From assembly GCA_903916255.1 (NCBI GenBank), contig CAIWVW010000002.1, forward strand, positions 1 to 43,494: a stretch of DNA of 43,494 bases. The letters are read 5' to 3'. The position numbers and the translations under genes are program-made. Origin of the DNA: an uncultured Bacteroidota bacterium. Lineage in GTDB: Bacteria; Bacteroidota; Bacteroidia; JABEUT01. The notes under the pieces were generated by a model. It was not told the DNA's origin. It saw only the letters and a program-made list of their open reading frames with translations, and did no database searches. Shown piece by piece: positions 17,249-26,367 of this stretch; positions within the stretch are counted from its first letter, which is position 1; each line of letters starts with the position of its first letter.

Positions 17249-17791
17249 TCAGGGGAGAAGTATCTTATTATTTTGCGGATTCTTTTTGGAGTATAAAATA
17301 GTCATGGTGTCTCCAATCTTATATATATTATTTTCGTCTTTTTTTGAAAATGTTAAAAATTTTAAGCTATCTACCTTGAATTCGCATTGGATATAATACC
17401 CTTTATAACTTTTGGCAATGCTATACCATTTTTTAGCAATTATACCTTTTGTTTTAGTACCATTTTCTAATAAATCCGTATTCTTGTAATGATCAGTATA
17501 TATTCCAAATGATGGTCCGAGAATTAATATAGATGCTAATGGAATAGCTAAAATCAGCCATATTTTAGAGCCAAAAATGGATGTGAATCCAAGAAGTGTT
17601 CTAAATAATAAAACTGGAATAACAATAAAAATCAAGACAAAAGGCAACCATTTTAAAAAACCTGTTGTTGCATATAAAATTGAATCTGGCATTCCTAAAA
17701 AAAGAAATGCAACAATCCCAATGAGTATTAAAGCATACAATAAACTTCCTTTACGGTACTTATTTGTTTTTTCCTGATGTGATGGATTCAT
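17249..17791 (-). CDS. Membrane protein with DUF3592-like C-terminal part
   Basis: This 180-residue protein has three hydrophobic segments in its first half (about 17-38, 46-68, 76-97). A beta-rich tail follows with KTKGIIAKKW, YYIQCEFKV and YKIGDTMTILYSKKNP. The tail pattern (V/I-x-A-x-V strand, then G-D-x-v-x-V-x-Y-x-x-x-N-P) resembles DUF3592 proteins, whose role is unknown. It begins 11 bases after the gldC stop codon and so is probably co-transcribed with gldC. Confidence 0.65.
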   Translation of the reverse strand: MNPSHQEKTNKYRKGSLLYALILIGIVAFLFLGMPDSILYATTGFLKWLPFVLIFIVIPVLLFRTLLGFTSIFGSKIWLILAIPLASILILGPSFGIYTDHYKNTDLLENGTKTKGIIAKKWYSIAKSYKGYYIQCEFKVDSLKFLTFSKKDENNIYKIGDTMTILYSKKNPQNNKILLP

Positions 17792-17802
17792 TTAATGTTC
17801 TC

Positions 17803-18144
17803 TCAACTCTTACTCGGTTCCTTCAATATCCCCGATTTAATTGCATATTCATGGCTGTAATCGTACAAGCTGGCTGCAAGGGCTTCTTCGCCAGTGGCTT
17901 TTTTCAGCGTATCGCTTTGGTTCAATAACATTTGGTGAATGAACTGCCGCATTTCATCTACACCCATATCCTTTGTCCAAAGATTCAGGTGTAACGATGT
18001 TTGTTCTTTCCCGTCCCATAAAGCAAGGAAAAAGGATTTGCAGTCGCCGCTCTCGTTGTTTTCGGTAGAGGTCCACTTCATGCTTACGGGCAGGTTGTTT
18101 TCATTTAGTTCAACGGTAATGTTAATTTCCGATTTCTTATTCAT
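17803..18144 (-). CDS. gldC: Gliding motility protein GldC
   Basis: This 113-residue cytoplasmic protein matches GldC over its length: KKSEINITVELNEN start, LALWDGKEQTSLHLNLWTKDM core, MGVDEMRQFIHQML helix and a C-terminal ALAASLYDYSHEYA helix. GldC is an accessory protein found in gliding, T9SS-bearing Bacteroidota. Loss reduces but does not abolish gliding in Flavobacterium. The exact mechanism is not known. It agrees with the five T9SS-sorted proteins elsewhere in the window. No other gld or spr gene is present here. Confidence 0.92.
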   Translation of the reverse strand: MNKKSEINITVELNENNLPVSMKWTSTENNESGDCKSFFLALWDGKEQTSLHLNLWTKDMGVDEMRQFIHQMLLNQSDTLKKATGEEALAASLYDYSHEYAIKSGILKEPSKS

Positions 18145-18245
18145 AAATTAGGAGTTAGTGGTAAGGAGTAAGGGATAAGTATTTAAAGAGTGTCAAAATT
18201 ATCAAAAGTTATTAATACTTATCCCATCCCCCTAACTACTTATCC
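18145..18245. repeat. Inverted and degenerate (g/a)gtaagggataag repeat region
   Basis: GGGATAAGTATT (18172-18183) and its exact reverse complement (18214-18225) form a 12-bp inverted repeat with a 30-base spacer. Outside it are further imperfect units of the same sequence (ggagttagtggtaaggagtaag; ctaactacttatccctt). It fills the gap between the divergent gldC and DUF1599 genes. Confidence 0.5.
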
Positions 18246-18256
18246 CTTTTTGCAAT

Positions 18257-18264
18257 TATCTTTG
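18257..18264 (+). promoter_or_regulatory. -7 box of the DUF1599-tpiA operon
   Basis: TATCTTTG matches TAnnTTTG and lies 23 bases before the ATG at 18288. It is the only clear box upstream of the five-gene run ending at 26358. Confidence 0.5.
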
Positions 18265-18287
18265 GAAAATCTTATTTAAGGCTATTT

Positions 18288-18848
18288 ATGACAAAAACAC
18301 TCCGGCAATATGATGCGGCTGTTAAATCGGCAAAGGATATCTTCATGAAGAAGATGTATGACTATGGTACAGCCTGGCGCATACTCCGCACTTCCTCCAT
18401 TACCGACCAGGTGTTTATCAAAGCCCAGCGCATACGGAGCATTGAAGAAAAAGGAATGCAAAAGGTGGGTGACGATATTAACGGAGATTTTGTCGGAATC
18501 TATAACTATGCTGTAATTGCACTCATTCAATTGCACATGAAGGAGGATACCCGTACCGAGATTCCTGCCGATGAAGTAGAAAAACTGTTTGATATGCAAA
18601 CAGGGGCCTGCCGCCAACTTATGCAGGATAAGAACCATGATTACGGCGAAGCGTGGAGGGAAATGCGCATTTCATCCCTTACCGACCTTATATTAATGAA
18701 ACTTATGCGCATCAAGCAGATTGAAGAACATAAGGGGCAAACCCTTATTTCCGAAGGGATTGATGCCAACTATTACGACGTGATGAATTATGCTATATTT
18801 GCGTTAATACGTTTAACCGAAAAAGTGCAGCATGAAGAGAATCGTTAA
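18288..18848 (+). CDS. DUF1599 family protein with internal duplication
   Basis: This 186-residue cytoplasmic protein is made of two similar halves, about residues 9-84 and 103-180. Each carries the pattern DYG-x-AWR-x-(M/L)R-x-SS-(I/L)-TD, then a K-x-x-R-I-x-x-IEE helix, and ends in YNYA/MNYA-(V/I)-(I/F)-ALI. This duplicated form is typical of Bacteroidota DUF1599 proteins, which are linked by domain studies to nucleotide metabolism; the reaction is not known to me. It is the first gene of the operon and overlaps the next gene by 17 bases. Confidence 0.85.
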   Translation: MTKTLRQYDAAVKSAKDIFMKKMYDYGTAWRILRTSSITDQVFIKAQRIRSIEEKGMQKVGDDINGDFVGIYNYAVIALIQLHMKEDTRTEIPADEVEKLFDMQTGACRQLMQDKNHDYGEAWREMRISSLTDLILMKLMRIKQIEEHKGQTLISEGIDANYYDVMNYAIFALIRLTEKVQHEENR

Positions 18849-19950
18849 GATTTCGCAGGTATTAGTAGGGATACTTTTCATCTTTTCCGGGTTCGTTAAA
18901 GCCGATGACCCGGCAGGATTTACCATTAAACTGCATGAATATTTTGCCGCCGATGCCTTAAATATGCCTTGGCTCGATAAGTTCGCTTTTGCCATGGCAT
19001 TCTCTATTCCTATTATAGAAATGACCTTGGGTTTTATGCTTTTGTTGGGCAACCGTAAGAAATTGACACTTGTTCTTGTCACGTTGATGATGATTTTCTT
19101 CACCTTCCTTACATGGTACACCGCCCATTATAATAAAGTACTTGAATGCGGCTGCTTTGGCGACGCAATTCCTATGACATCCTGGCAGTCGTTTTGGAAA
19201 AATGTGGTGCTGATGGTATTTATTTTATTACTGATATTCGGTAATAAGCACATGTATTCCATTGGCGGCAAAGCTCAGAACATATTGGTGATTCTTTTCC
19301 TTGCAGGCTCCACAGGGTTTGCGTATTACTGTTATAATTATTTGCCTGTATTGGATTTCCGCCCTTATAAAGTGGGTACCGACATTAAGCAAGCTATGCA
19401 GGGCATACCTGATGAAGAGAAATTCTTCTATACACTTAAAAACAAGAAAAGCGGCGAGACAAAAGAGTTTGATAAGTTCCCTGATAATTATCAAAACGAT
19501 TGGACTTTTGTAAGCAGCCGAACCGAAATAACTAAAAAAGGTGTTGAAGCAAAAATTAAGGATTTCAATATTTCGGCAATGGCCGGAACGGATGTTACGG
19601 ATAGTATTTTGAGCGTTAAGGGAAACCAATTTTTACTTATTATGGAAACTATCACCGATGCGAATAAAGATGATGAAACCATTACTAAAATTAACGCACT
19701 CGCAAATGAATGCCTGAAAGGCCATATCGGATTTATTTGCCTTACAGCATCCGACCCGACTGCTGTTTCCGATTTTCAAAAGAAATATAAGACTGCATTT
19801 AAGTTCTTTAATACCGATGGAACTGTGCTTAAAACCATGATTCGTTCTAACCCCGGGCTTATATTGATTAAAGGCGGAGTAGTGAAAGCCATGTGGCATT
19901 ACCATTCTATTCCTGCCTATGCAGATGTAACTGCAAAATATCTCCATTAA
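18832..19950 (+). CDS. BT_3928 family protein (DoxX/MauE-like membrane protein with C-terminal domain)
   Basis: This 372-residue protein begins with a four-helix DoxX/MauE-like membrane domain (helices at about 8-24, 53-72, 77-97, 116-135). It contains the ECGCFGD motif (Cys106, Cys108) shared with MauE-like proteins that handle disulfides. After a fifth helix (about 143-163) the remaining 200 residues look periplasmic, with no CXXC pair; the fold may be thioredoxin-like (LLIMETITDAN, FICLTASDP, NPGLILIKGGVV). Role is inferred as redox or disulfide-related. The ATG lies inside the end of the DUF1599 gene, suggesting translational coupling. Confidence 0.82.
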   Translation: MKRIVKISQVLVGILFIFSGFVKADDPAGFTIKLHEYFAADALNMPWLDKFAFAMAFSIPIIEMTLGFMLLLGNRKKLTLVLVTLMMIFFTFLTWYTAHYNKVLECGCFGDAIPMTSWQSFWKNVVLMVFILLLIFGNKHMYSIGGKAQNILVILFLAGSTGFAYYCYNYLPVLDFRPYKVGTDIKQAMQGIPDEEKFFYTLKNKKSGETKEFDKFPDNYQNDWTFVSSRTEITKKGVEAKIKDFNISAMAGTDVTDSILSVKGNQFLLIMETITDANKDDETITKINALANECLKGHIGFICLTASDPTAVSDFQKKYKTAFKFFNTDGTVLKTMIRSNPGLILIKGGVVKAMWHYHSIPAYADVTAKYLH

Positions 19951-19952
19951 AC

Positions 19953-21032
19953 GTGCTGCGTTTTATCATCAAACGGATAATGCATGGGTTCCTCGTATTA
20001 TTCGGTGTGCTTGTTTTGGTGTTTTTATTATTTAATGTATTGCCGGGCGACCCTGCCCGATTGATGATGGGCCAGCGTGTAAATCAAAAATCATTGGATA
20101 TTATTCATAAAGATATGGGGTTAGATGAACCTGTTTATGCCCGCTTCTTTTTATATGTGAACGACCTTTCACCTGTCTCAATTTATAATCCAACGGTAGT
20201 TTCAAGCCATATTTATTTTGACCCTGAAAAGTACAACCATGCTTTAAAGGTTTGCAGTTTCACTCAGAACAGGGCATTGATACTGAAGTTTCCCTATTTA
20301 AGACGCTCGTATCAAAACCGCAAAAAGGTGAGTGATATTATCGCATCTGCATTGCCAAATACCGCTGTTCTGGCATTTACTGCCATTATAATTGCATCTG
20401 TATTAGGAATATTTATGGGGATAATTGCAGCCCTCTTCAAAGATTCCATTTACGATAAAGTATCTATAGTTCTTTCTGTGCTTGGATTAGCGGGTCCATC
20501 CTTTTTTACCGGATTAATAATAGCCTGGCTTTTCGGGCATGTGCTGAATAGATACACAGGACTAAATATTACGGGCAACCTCTTCATTATTGATGAAGAC
20601 GGCAACAAAGTATTGCAACTTCAGAATCTTATTCTTCCTGCCATAACATTAGGGATACGTCCGTTGGCTATCATTGTACAGCTAACCCGTAATTCCATGT
20701 TGCAGGTAATGACCAAAGATTATATCCGCACAGCATTTGCTAAAGGGTTGCCATTGCGTACTGTGGTAATGAAACATGCCCTAAAGAATATGCTTAACCC
20801 TGTTATAACTGCTATTTCAGGTTGGTTTGCCAGCCTTATTGCCGGAGCCGTTTTTGTAGAATATATATTCGGTTGGGAAGGCATCGGTAAAAATATTGTA
20901 GATGCACTTGGGCGGTTTGATTTGCCTGTAATTATGGGAGTGATACTTGTAACATCATCGCTTTTCGTAATTATTAATATATTGGTCGATATTTCCTATG
21001 GGTTACTGGACCCTAGAATAAAAAATGTCTGA
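19953..21032 (+). CDS. ABC transporter permease, DppB/OppB type
   Basis: This protein is 359 residues from a GTG start 2 bases after the upstream stop. An ATG in the same frame at 19893 would overlap the previous gene by 58 bases and add a Cys-rich, non-membrane leader, so I prefer GTG. It begins with the family's first membrane helix (RFIIKRIMHGFLVLFGV) followed by VLPGDPAR. It has five further helices and the EAA loop (YIRTAFAKGLPLRTVVMKHALKN) that contacts the ATPase. The stretch between about residues 60 and 120 is longer than usual and polar. Such permeases work as DppB-DppC heterodimers, with ATPases and a binding protein, to import peptides or nickel. None of these partners is in the window. 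Confidence 0.88.
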   Translation: MLRFIIKRIMHGFLVLFGVLVLVFLLFNVLPGDPARLMMGQRVNQKSLDIIHKDMGLDEPVYARFFLYVNDLSPVSIYNPTVVSSHIYFDPEKYNHALKVCSFTQNRALILKFPYLRRSYQNRKKVSDIIASALPNTAVLAFTAIIIASVLGIFMGIIAALFKDSIYDKVSIVLSVLGLAGPSFFTGLIIAWLFGHVLNRYTGLNITGNLFIIDEDGNKVLQLQNLILPAITLGIRPLAIIVQLTRNSMLQVMTKDYIRTAFAKGLPLRTVVMKHALKNMLNPVITAISGWFASLIAGAVFVEYIFGWEGIGKNIVDALGRFDLPVIMGVILVTSSLFVIINILVDISYGLLDPRIKNV

Positions 21033-21076
21033 ACTATGATTTGTCTGAATTAACAACCAAAGAAAAACATAAAAAA

Positions 21077-21850
21077 ATGAATCGAAAGAAAATAGTAGCC
21101 GGAAACTGGAAAATGAATAAGCTTTATTCAGAAGCAGTAGAGTTGGTAGATGAAATTACCATCGCATTAAAAGATGACGAAAAAGCCGATGGGATAGTTA
21201 AAATATTGATTCCTTCGTTTCCTTATTTGCGTAAGGTGGCGCGCCATTCACACGGTATAAAGAATATGTTTACCGGCGCACAAAATTGTGCGCATGAAGA
21301 AGGTGGAGCTTTTACCGGAGAAGTATCTGCCGCAATGATAAAATCATTAGGTGTAAGCCATGTAATTATTGGACATTCGGAGCGGAGAAGTTATTTTCAC
21401 GAAACAAATGAGGACCTGAAAAAGAAAGTAAATATTGTACTTGGTCAATCTCTCACTCCCATATTTTGTGTGGGCGAATCGGAAGAAAAAAGACATGCCA
21501 AGGAACATTTTGCGGTTATTGAAAAACAGATAACCGACAGCTTGTTTCACCTGCCGGCAACAGAATTTGCTAAAGTAGTTTTGGCGTATGAACCTGTTTG
21601 GGCAATAGGAACCGGGCTTACGGCCACCAGCCACCAGGCACAGGAAATGCATTTGTTTATCCGTACCCTTATTGAAAAGAAGTATGGCAAAGAAACAGCT
21701 AACATGATTTCCATTTTATACGGAGGAAGCTGCAATGCTAAAAACGCCACCGAATTATTTGCCTGCCCTGATGTTGATGGCGGTCTGATTGGCGGAGCTT
21801 CGCTTGTTGCAAAAGATTTTATAACCATAATTCATTCGTTTCCTCAATGA
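21077..21850 (+). CDS. tpiA: Triosephosphate isomerase TpiA
   Basis: This 257-residue glycolytic enzyme interconverts dihydroxyacetone phosphate and glyceraldehyde 3-phosphate. The opening KIVAGNWKMN gives catalytic Lys and Asn. The catalytic His is in IIGHSERR, and the Glu in YEPVWAIGTG. The phosphate-binding loops SILYGGSC and GLIGGASL are present. The ATG at 21077 gives normal family length. A frame from TTG at 21041 would add 12 charged residues and is less likely. It overlaps the following gene by four bases (ATGA), so translation of the two is probably coupled. Confidence 0.97.
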   Translation: MNRKKIVAGNWKMNKLYSEAVELVDEITIALKDDEKADGIVKILIPSFPYLRKVARHSHGIKNMFTGAQNCAHEEGGAFTGEVSAAMIKSLGVSHVIIGHSERRSYFHETNEDLKKKVNIVLGQSLTPIFCVGESEEKRHAKEHFAVIEKQITDSLFHLPATEFAKVVLAYEPVWAIGTGLTATSHQAQEMHLFIRTLIEKKYGKETANMISILYGGSCNAKNATELFACPDVDGGLIGGASLVAKDFITIIHSFPQ

Positions 21851-24800
21851 AATTTTTGAAGAATATATTCTTTCTGGCGTTGTTTTTGTGTCTTGTAAAT
21901 TATTGCAACGGTCAGGGAAATCGAATGACCCAATTCGACCATGACTCTATTAAGTTTATAGATGAAGTGGAAAGTTATCTGAATACAGGGCTTGCCGATA
22001 AAAGCGGAATTAAGGATTTTATGAAAGATTTTATTATAGAATGGAAATCTCCCGCATATACTACCTATCTGAAACACGCAACCTACCGGATTGCAGATGA
22101 AATGCTGTCAAAGAAAATGCAGGTATATCCTACCTTTCAATCGTTTTTGAGCAGCATGAAGAACTTTGTAAAATCTGGTCAGTCACAGGAAAAGTTTGAC
22201 CAGTGGGATGTATGTCTTGAAAAGCAAATGAAGCAAAAACCATTTACAAACCTGAACACATATCTTTCCGTGTGCGAAAATCTTTTCGGGTCGGGCATAA
22301 TGTTTAAATCACCTACCGTTACCTGGAGTACTAACACGAATGAGTATCAGTTTAATTGCGACAGTACCCAGGAAATCATATTCGATAAACTGGATTTGAA
22401 ATGTGCCAACGAACGAAATGATACCATACTTGTTTATGGAACCAAGGGGATTTACTTTCCCATAAAAGGGACATGGAAAGGAATGGGTGGAACAACCGAC
22501 TGGAGCCGAACCGGCCTCGTTGCCGCTGATGTTTATGCTGAACTGAAAAAATATAATATTATATTTAAAGAAGGCGGTTTCTTTGCCGATTCCGTTACCT
22601 TTTGGAATAAAAATTATTTTGACCATTCCCTTGAAGGAAGGGTGATTGAACGGGACATAACAGAACCAAAAGAACGGGAAACCTATCCTCGTTTTGTATC
22701 CTACGGAAAGCGCTATTCTATTCCTAATCTCACTCCGGATGTAACCTATAACGGAGGGTTCTCCATGCGCGGCAGGCGATTTGTCGGTTCGGGTACAAAA
22801 GATGAACCTGCGCAATTAATTTTTAAACGGAATAACAAGCCATTCTTAACCACCTCTTCCCTTTTCTACGGTATTACAAAAGATAATATTACGGCTGATG
22901 ATGCCCGCATTAATTTTTCACTGGATGGGGATTCCATATTCCATCCGGATATACAAATGATATACAACATCAGCAAAAAACATATTTCCTTAATACGTTC
23001 CACACAGGGATTATCTCAAGCGCCATTCTTTGATACGTACCATAAAGTAAATATGTTTTTTGAAGAATTGTCATGGTATACCGACCAGCCTAAAATCGAG
23101 TTTCGGATGATAGAAGGCAATACGCAAACGACAGCCGATTTCGAGTCGCAGGATTTTTTCCGTCCGGAATTATATGAAAAACTGCGCGACCCTTCAGGAA
23201 TGAGCCCGATAGTGGAAATTGCCAAATACTCCAAATCCATCAATTCACGCGATTTATTGATGGACGACATGGCTTCCTTTATGCGCATCACTTCCGATGA
23301 ATTGCGGCCCATTATTTTCAGGCTCGCTATTATAGGTGTTGTAAATTACGATGTACAAACAGACCGGATACATGTGGAAGATAAGCTCTTTACTTTTATC
23401 GATAACCGTTCCGGCAAAGCCGATTATGATGTGTTGGATTACCATTCGGTAGACCCGGCTAAAAGAAGTGCCAATGATTCAACCCCTGTAAATGACTCTA
23501 CGGTGAAAGATAACGGTGTGATGAATTTAAATAACTATGATATCAGTTTAAGCGGCGTGGGTGTTGTCGATGTAAGCGATTCCCAGAATGTAATACTGTT
23601 TCCCGCCAAGAGGCACCTGGTTTTGCACCGTAACCGCGAAGTGACTTTTGCCGGAAGTATACGTGCAGGGCGTTTTGCTTTTTATGGAAAACAATTCGAT
23701 TTCGATTATGCCGATTTTAAAATAAAAATGAAAAATGTGGATTCCCTGCGCTTGTATGCCAACTCATATACAAAAGATTCCACCGGAAAATATCCTATCG
23801 TAAAAGTAAAGAGTTTGATAAGGCATTTAAGCGGAGAATTGCTAATCGATAAAACCATTAATAAATCGGGGTTGAAGTCATTAAAGCAGTATCCCATATT
23901 AATTAGCGATACCAATACATTTGTGTATTATGATACAAAGGATATTCAGAATGGAGTATATAAACGCGATAACTTTTACTTTAAACAGGACCCCTTCACC
24001 ATCGACAGTTTGGGCAGTTTTTCAAATTCAAGGCTGCATTTCGATGGTACCTTTGCTTCGGCAGATATAGTGCCTGAAATTCGCGAAACATTAAGGCTAC
24101 AGCCCGATTATTCCCTCGGGTTTGTGCATGATGCGACCGCCGATGGTATGGACCTTTACAAAGGGAAAGGCAAATTATACAATAAATTAAAGCTCAGCAA
24201 CCAGGGCTTGATTGGCGACGGAACACTTAAATATGTAACCTCGGTTTCAAAGTCCGACAGGTTTATATTTTTCCCGGATTCGATGAATGCGCGCGCCCAA
24301 AGTTTTGATGTGGCAGAACAAAAAGCGCGGCCCGAATTCCCGCAGGCCCATGGAGATACTGTGTATGAACATTGGCTCCCGAAACAAAATTTACTTTACG
24401 TAAAAGATTTACTGACTCCTTTTACATGTTACAATAAGTTTGCCACATTCCATGGCACACTCACGGTTTCCCCTGAATTACTTTCCGGCAATGGCCGAAT
24501 GGATTTCCTGAAAGCTTTTGTAACATCTGCAAATTTCAGTTTACTTCAGCACCGTGTAACATCCGATACCGCAAACTTTAATTTACGTGCATCCGATTCT
24601 GCTTCGGAAATTGGCTTCGGAACCACCAACATGAAAAGCGACATTGATTTTGAAACCCGTATAGGAGAATTTAAAAGCAATCAGAGCGGTTCACTGGTGC
24701 ATTTTTACGAGAATAAATATATAGCTTACATGGACGAATTCAAATGGTTTATGGACCAGGATGAAATTGAACTGGGCACCACCAAGAAAAAGGAAACCGA

Positions 24801-26358
24801 AACAGGGGAGGCAAAGGATATACAGCTTTCAGGAGCCAGATTTATTTCCGTTGCTCCTCATCAGGATTCGCTGCAATTCATTTCTCCGCAGGCAAGGTTT
24901 AATCTCAGGAAATGCCTTATTACGGCACACCAGGTTTCATATATCGATGTGGCCGATGCACGCATAGTGCCGGATAGTGGAAATATTACCGTGCACCGGA
25001 ATGCTTTTATGGAACCTTTAATAAATTCGACCATTACGGCCAATAAGGTTACTAAATATTATACTATTTATAAAGCAGATATAAGTATTACATCGCGGAA
25101 AAACTATTCTGGTTCGGGGCATTATGACTTTATTGACGGAGCCAAGAATAAGCGCCCCATGTATTTCAGCAATATCCATGTCGATACATCACATCAAACC
25201 ATTGCCAATACTGAAGTTTCAGATACAGCTAACTTTTCCATCAGCCCAAATTTCAGGTATAAAGGCGGGGTAACCCTGAAAGCATCCGACCCATTCTTAT
25301 ATTTTGACGGCGCCTGCCGCATCAACCACAGCTGCAATGAAATTAAAATTTCCTGGCTTAAATTCTCCGGCGAGGTCGACCCTAATAACGTACAAATACC
25401 TGTGGGTCATTCCGTGAATGATAATAATGTTCCGCTTGCCGTATCGCCTGTTATGGCCACTGCCGATTCATTCCATATATACGGCGCATTCCTGTCACCG
25501 CTTATTAATCCGAAAAAAGATATTGTTATTATTCCCGACAGCGGTTATCTGGCCTATGATGCACCTACACAGCAATACCGTATTTCGAATAAGGAAAAAC
25601 TGGTGGCACAGTCTCTGCCCGGAAATTATGTGAGCCTGGATACCCGCAAATGCATCGAATATGGTGAAGGCACAATGCACCTTGGCGATGATTTTCAGAT
25701 GGTGGATGTTAAAACTGTGGGCAACATAACGCACTATATTATTCCCGACTCGGTGGAATGCAATGTGTCGATGCTGATTAATTTCTTCTTTGACGATGCG
25801 GCTATCGATAAAATGGCAACAGATGCTGCGGCGTTCACTAATTTAAAACCCATTGATGTTTCTAATGCCGACTTTCAGAAAAACCTGCGGGAGCTTATGG
25901 GTAAAGATGAAGCGGATAAACTGATTTCGCAATTAACCCTTTATGGTACAGCTAAAAAGTTACCCAAAGAACTGCAATCGCAATTTTTCCTTAGCAATAT
26001 TAAACTCAAATGGAACAATGAAACCCACTCCTATGTTTCGGAAGGGCTTATCGGAGTTAGCAGCATTGGTAAAACCATGATAAATAAAGAAACGAACGGA
26101 GTTGTTGAAGTGCGTAAACGTAAGGGCGGCGGCGATGAATTGAATATCTATATCGAATTCGACCCGATGCACTGGTACTACTTTAATTATTGGTCGGGCT
26201 TAATGCAGGTGGTGTCTTCCAGCGATGAATTTATGAATGCCATGAATTCCGTGAAAGATGATAAAAGAAAGCAGAAAACAGATAAAGGAAGTTTCTCTTA
26301 TTCCACTGCGCCAAATACCAAGAAATCTCTGTTTCTGAAACGAATTTACGGAGAGTAA
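21847..26358 (+). CDS. Very large exported protein of unknown function (1503 residues)
   Basis: There is a signal peptide (residues 1-22, MKFLKNIFFLALFLCLVNYCNG). No lipobox, T9SS domain or membrane helix follows. Residues 25-150 look helical. From about 155 onward the chain is mostly alternating beta-strands, with motifs such as GTKGIYFPIKGTW and HRNREVTFAGSIRAGRF near 590-605. Near 453-517 lies a mixed helical segment that resembles a winged helix (RDLLMDDMASFMRITSDELR...IGVVNYDV). Two DTANF motifs occur near 905 and 1123. The long periplasmic beta-rich chain recalls OstA/LptA or TamB-like lipid-bridge proteins, but I see no diagnostic motif, so this is only a hypothesis. Its ATG overlaps the tpiA stop, and it ends 9 bases from the convergent pyrC stop. 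Confidence 0.8.
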   Translation: MKFLKNIFFLALFLCLVNYCNGQGNRMTQFDHDSIKFIDEVESYLNTGLADKSGIKDFMKDFIIEWKSPAYTTYLKHATYRIADEMLSKKMQVYPTFQSFLSSMKNFVKSGQSQEKFDQWDVCLEKQMKQKPFTNLNTYLSVCENLFGSGIMFKSPTVTWSTNTNEYQFNCDSTQEIIFDKLDLKCANERNDTILVYGTKGIYFPIKGTWKGMGGTTDWSRTGLVAADVYAELKKYNIIFKEGGFFADSVTFWNKNYFDHSLEGRVIERDITEPKERETYPRFVSYGKRYSIPNLTPDVTYNGGFSMRGRRFVGSGTKDEPAQLIFKRNNKPFLTTSSLFYGITKDNITADDARINFSLDGDSIFHPDIQMIYNISKKHISLIRSTQGLSQAPFFDTYHKVNMFFEELSWYTDQPKIEFRMIEGNTQTTADFESQDFFRPELYEKLRDPSGMSPIVEIAKYSKSINSRDLLMDDMASFMRITSDELRPIIFRLAIIGVVNYDVQTDRIHVEDKLFTFIDNRSGKADYDVLDYHSVDPAKRSANDSTPVNDSTVKDNGVMNLNNYDISLSGVGVVDVSDSQNVILFPAKRHLVLHRNREVTFAGSIRAGRFAFYGKQFDFDYADFKIKMKNVDSLRLYANSYTKDSTGKYPIVKVKSLIRHLSGELLIDKTINKSGLKSLKQYPILISDTNTFVYYDTKDIQNGVYKRDNFYFKQDPFTIDSLGSFSNSRLHFDGTFASADIVPEIRETLRLQPDYSLGFVHDATADGMDLYKGKGKLYNKLKLSNQGLIGDGTLKYVTSVSKSDRFIFFPDSMNARAQSFDVAEQKARPEFPQAHGDTVYEHWLPKQNLLYVKDLLTPFTCYNKFATFHGTLTVSPELLSGNGRMDFLKAFVTSANFSLLQHRVTSDTANFNLRASDSASEIGFGTTNMKSDIDFETRIGEFKSNQSGSLVHFYENKYIAYMDEFKWFMDQDEIELGTTKKKETETGEAKDIQLSGARFISVAPHQDSLQFISPQARFNLRKCLITAHQVSYIDVADARIVPDSGNITVHRNAFMEPLINSTITANKVTKYYTIYKADISITSRKNYSGSGHYDFIDGAKNKRPMYFSNIHVDTSHQTIANTEVSDTANFSISPNFRYKGGVTLKASDPFLYFDGACRINHSCNEIKISWLKFSGEVDPNNVQIPVGHSVNDNNVPLAVSPVMATADSFHIYGAFLSPLINPKKDIVIIPDSGYLAYDAPTQQYRISNKEKLVAQSLPGNYVSLDTRKCIEYGEGTMHLGDDFQMVDVKTVGNITHYIIPDSVECNVSMLINFFFDDAAIDKMATDAAAFTNLKPIDVSNADFQKNLRELMGKDEADKLISQLTLYGTAKKLPKELQSQFFLSNIKLKWNNETHSYVSEGLIGVSSIGKTMINKETNGVVEVRKRKGGGDELNIYIEFDPMHWYYFNYWSGLMQVVSSSDEFMNAMNSVKDDKRKQKTDKGSFSYSTAPNTKKSLFLKRIYGE

Positions 26359-26367
26359 AAGATTTTT

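Noticed and set aside
22309-23445. Open frames on the minus strand within the 1503-residue gene
   Set aside because: They are low in recognisable motifs, lie opposite a continuous coding frame and lack promoter boxes.
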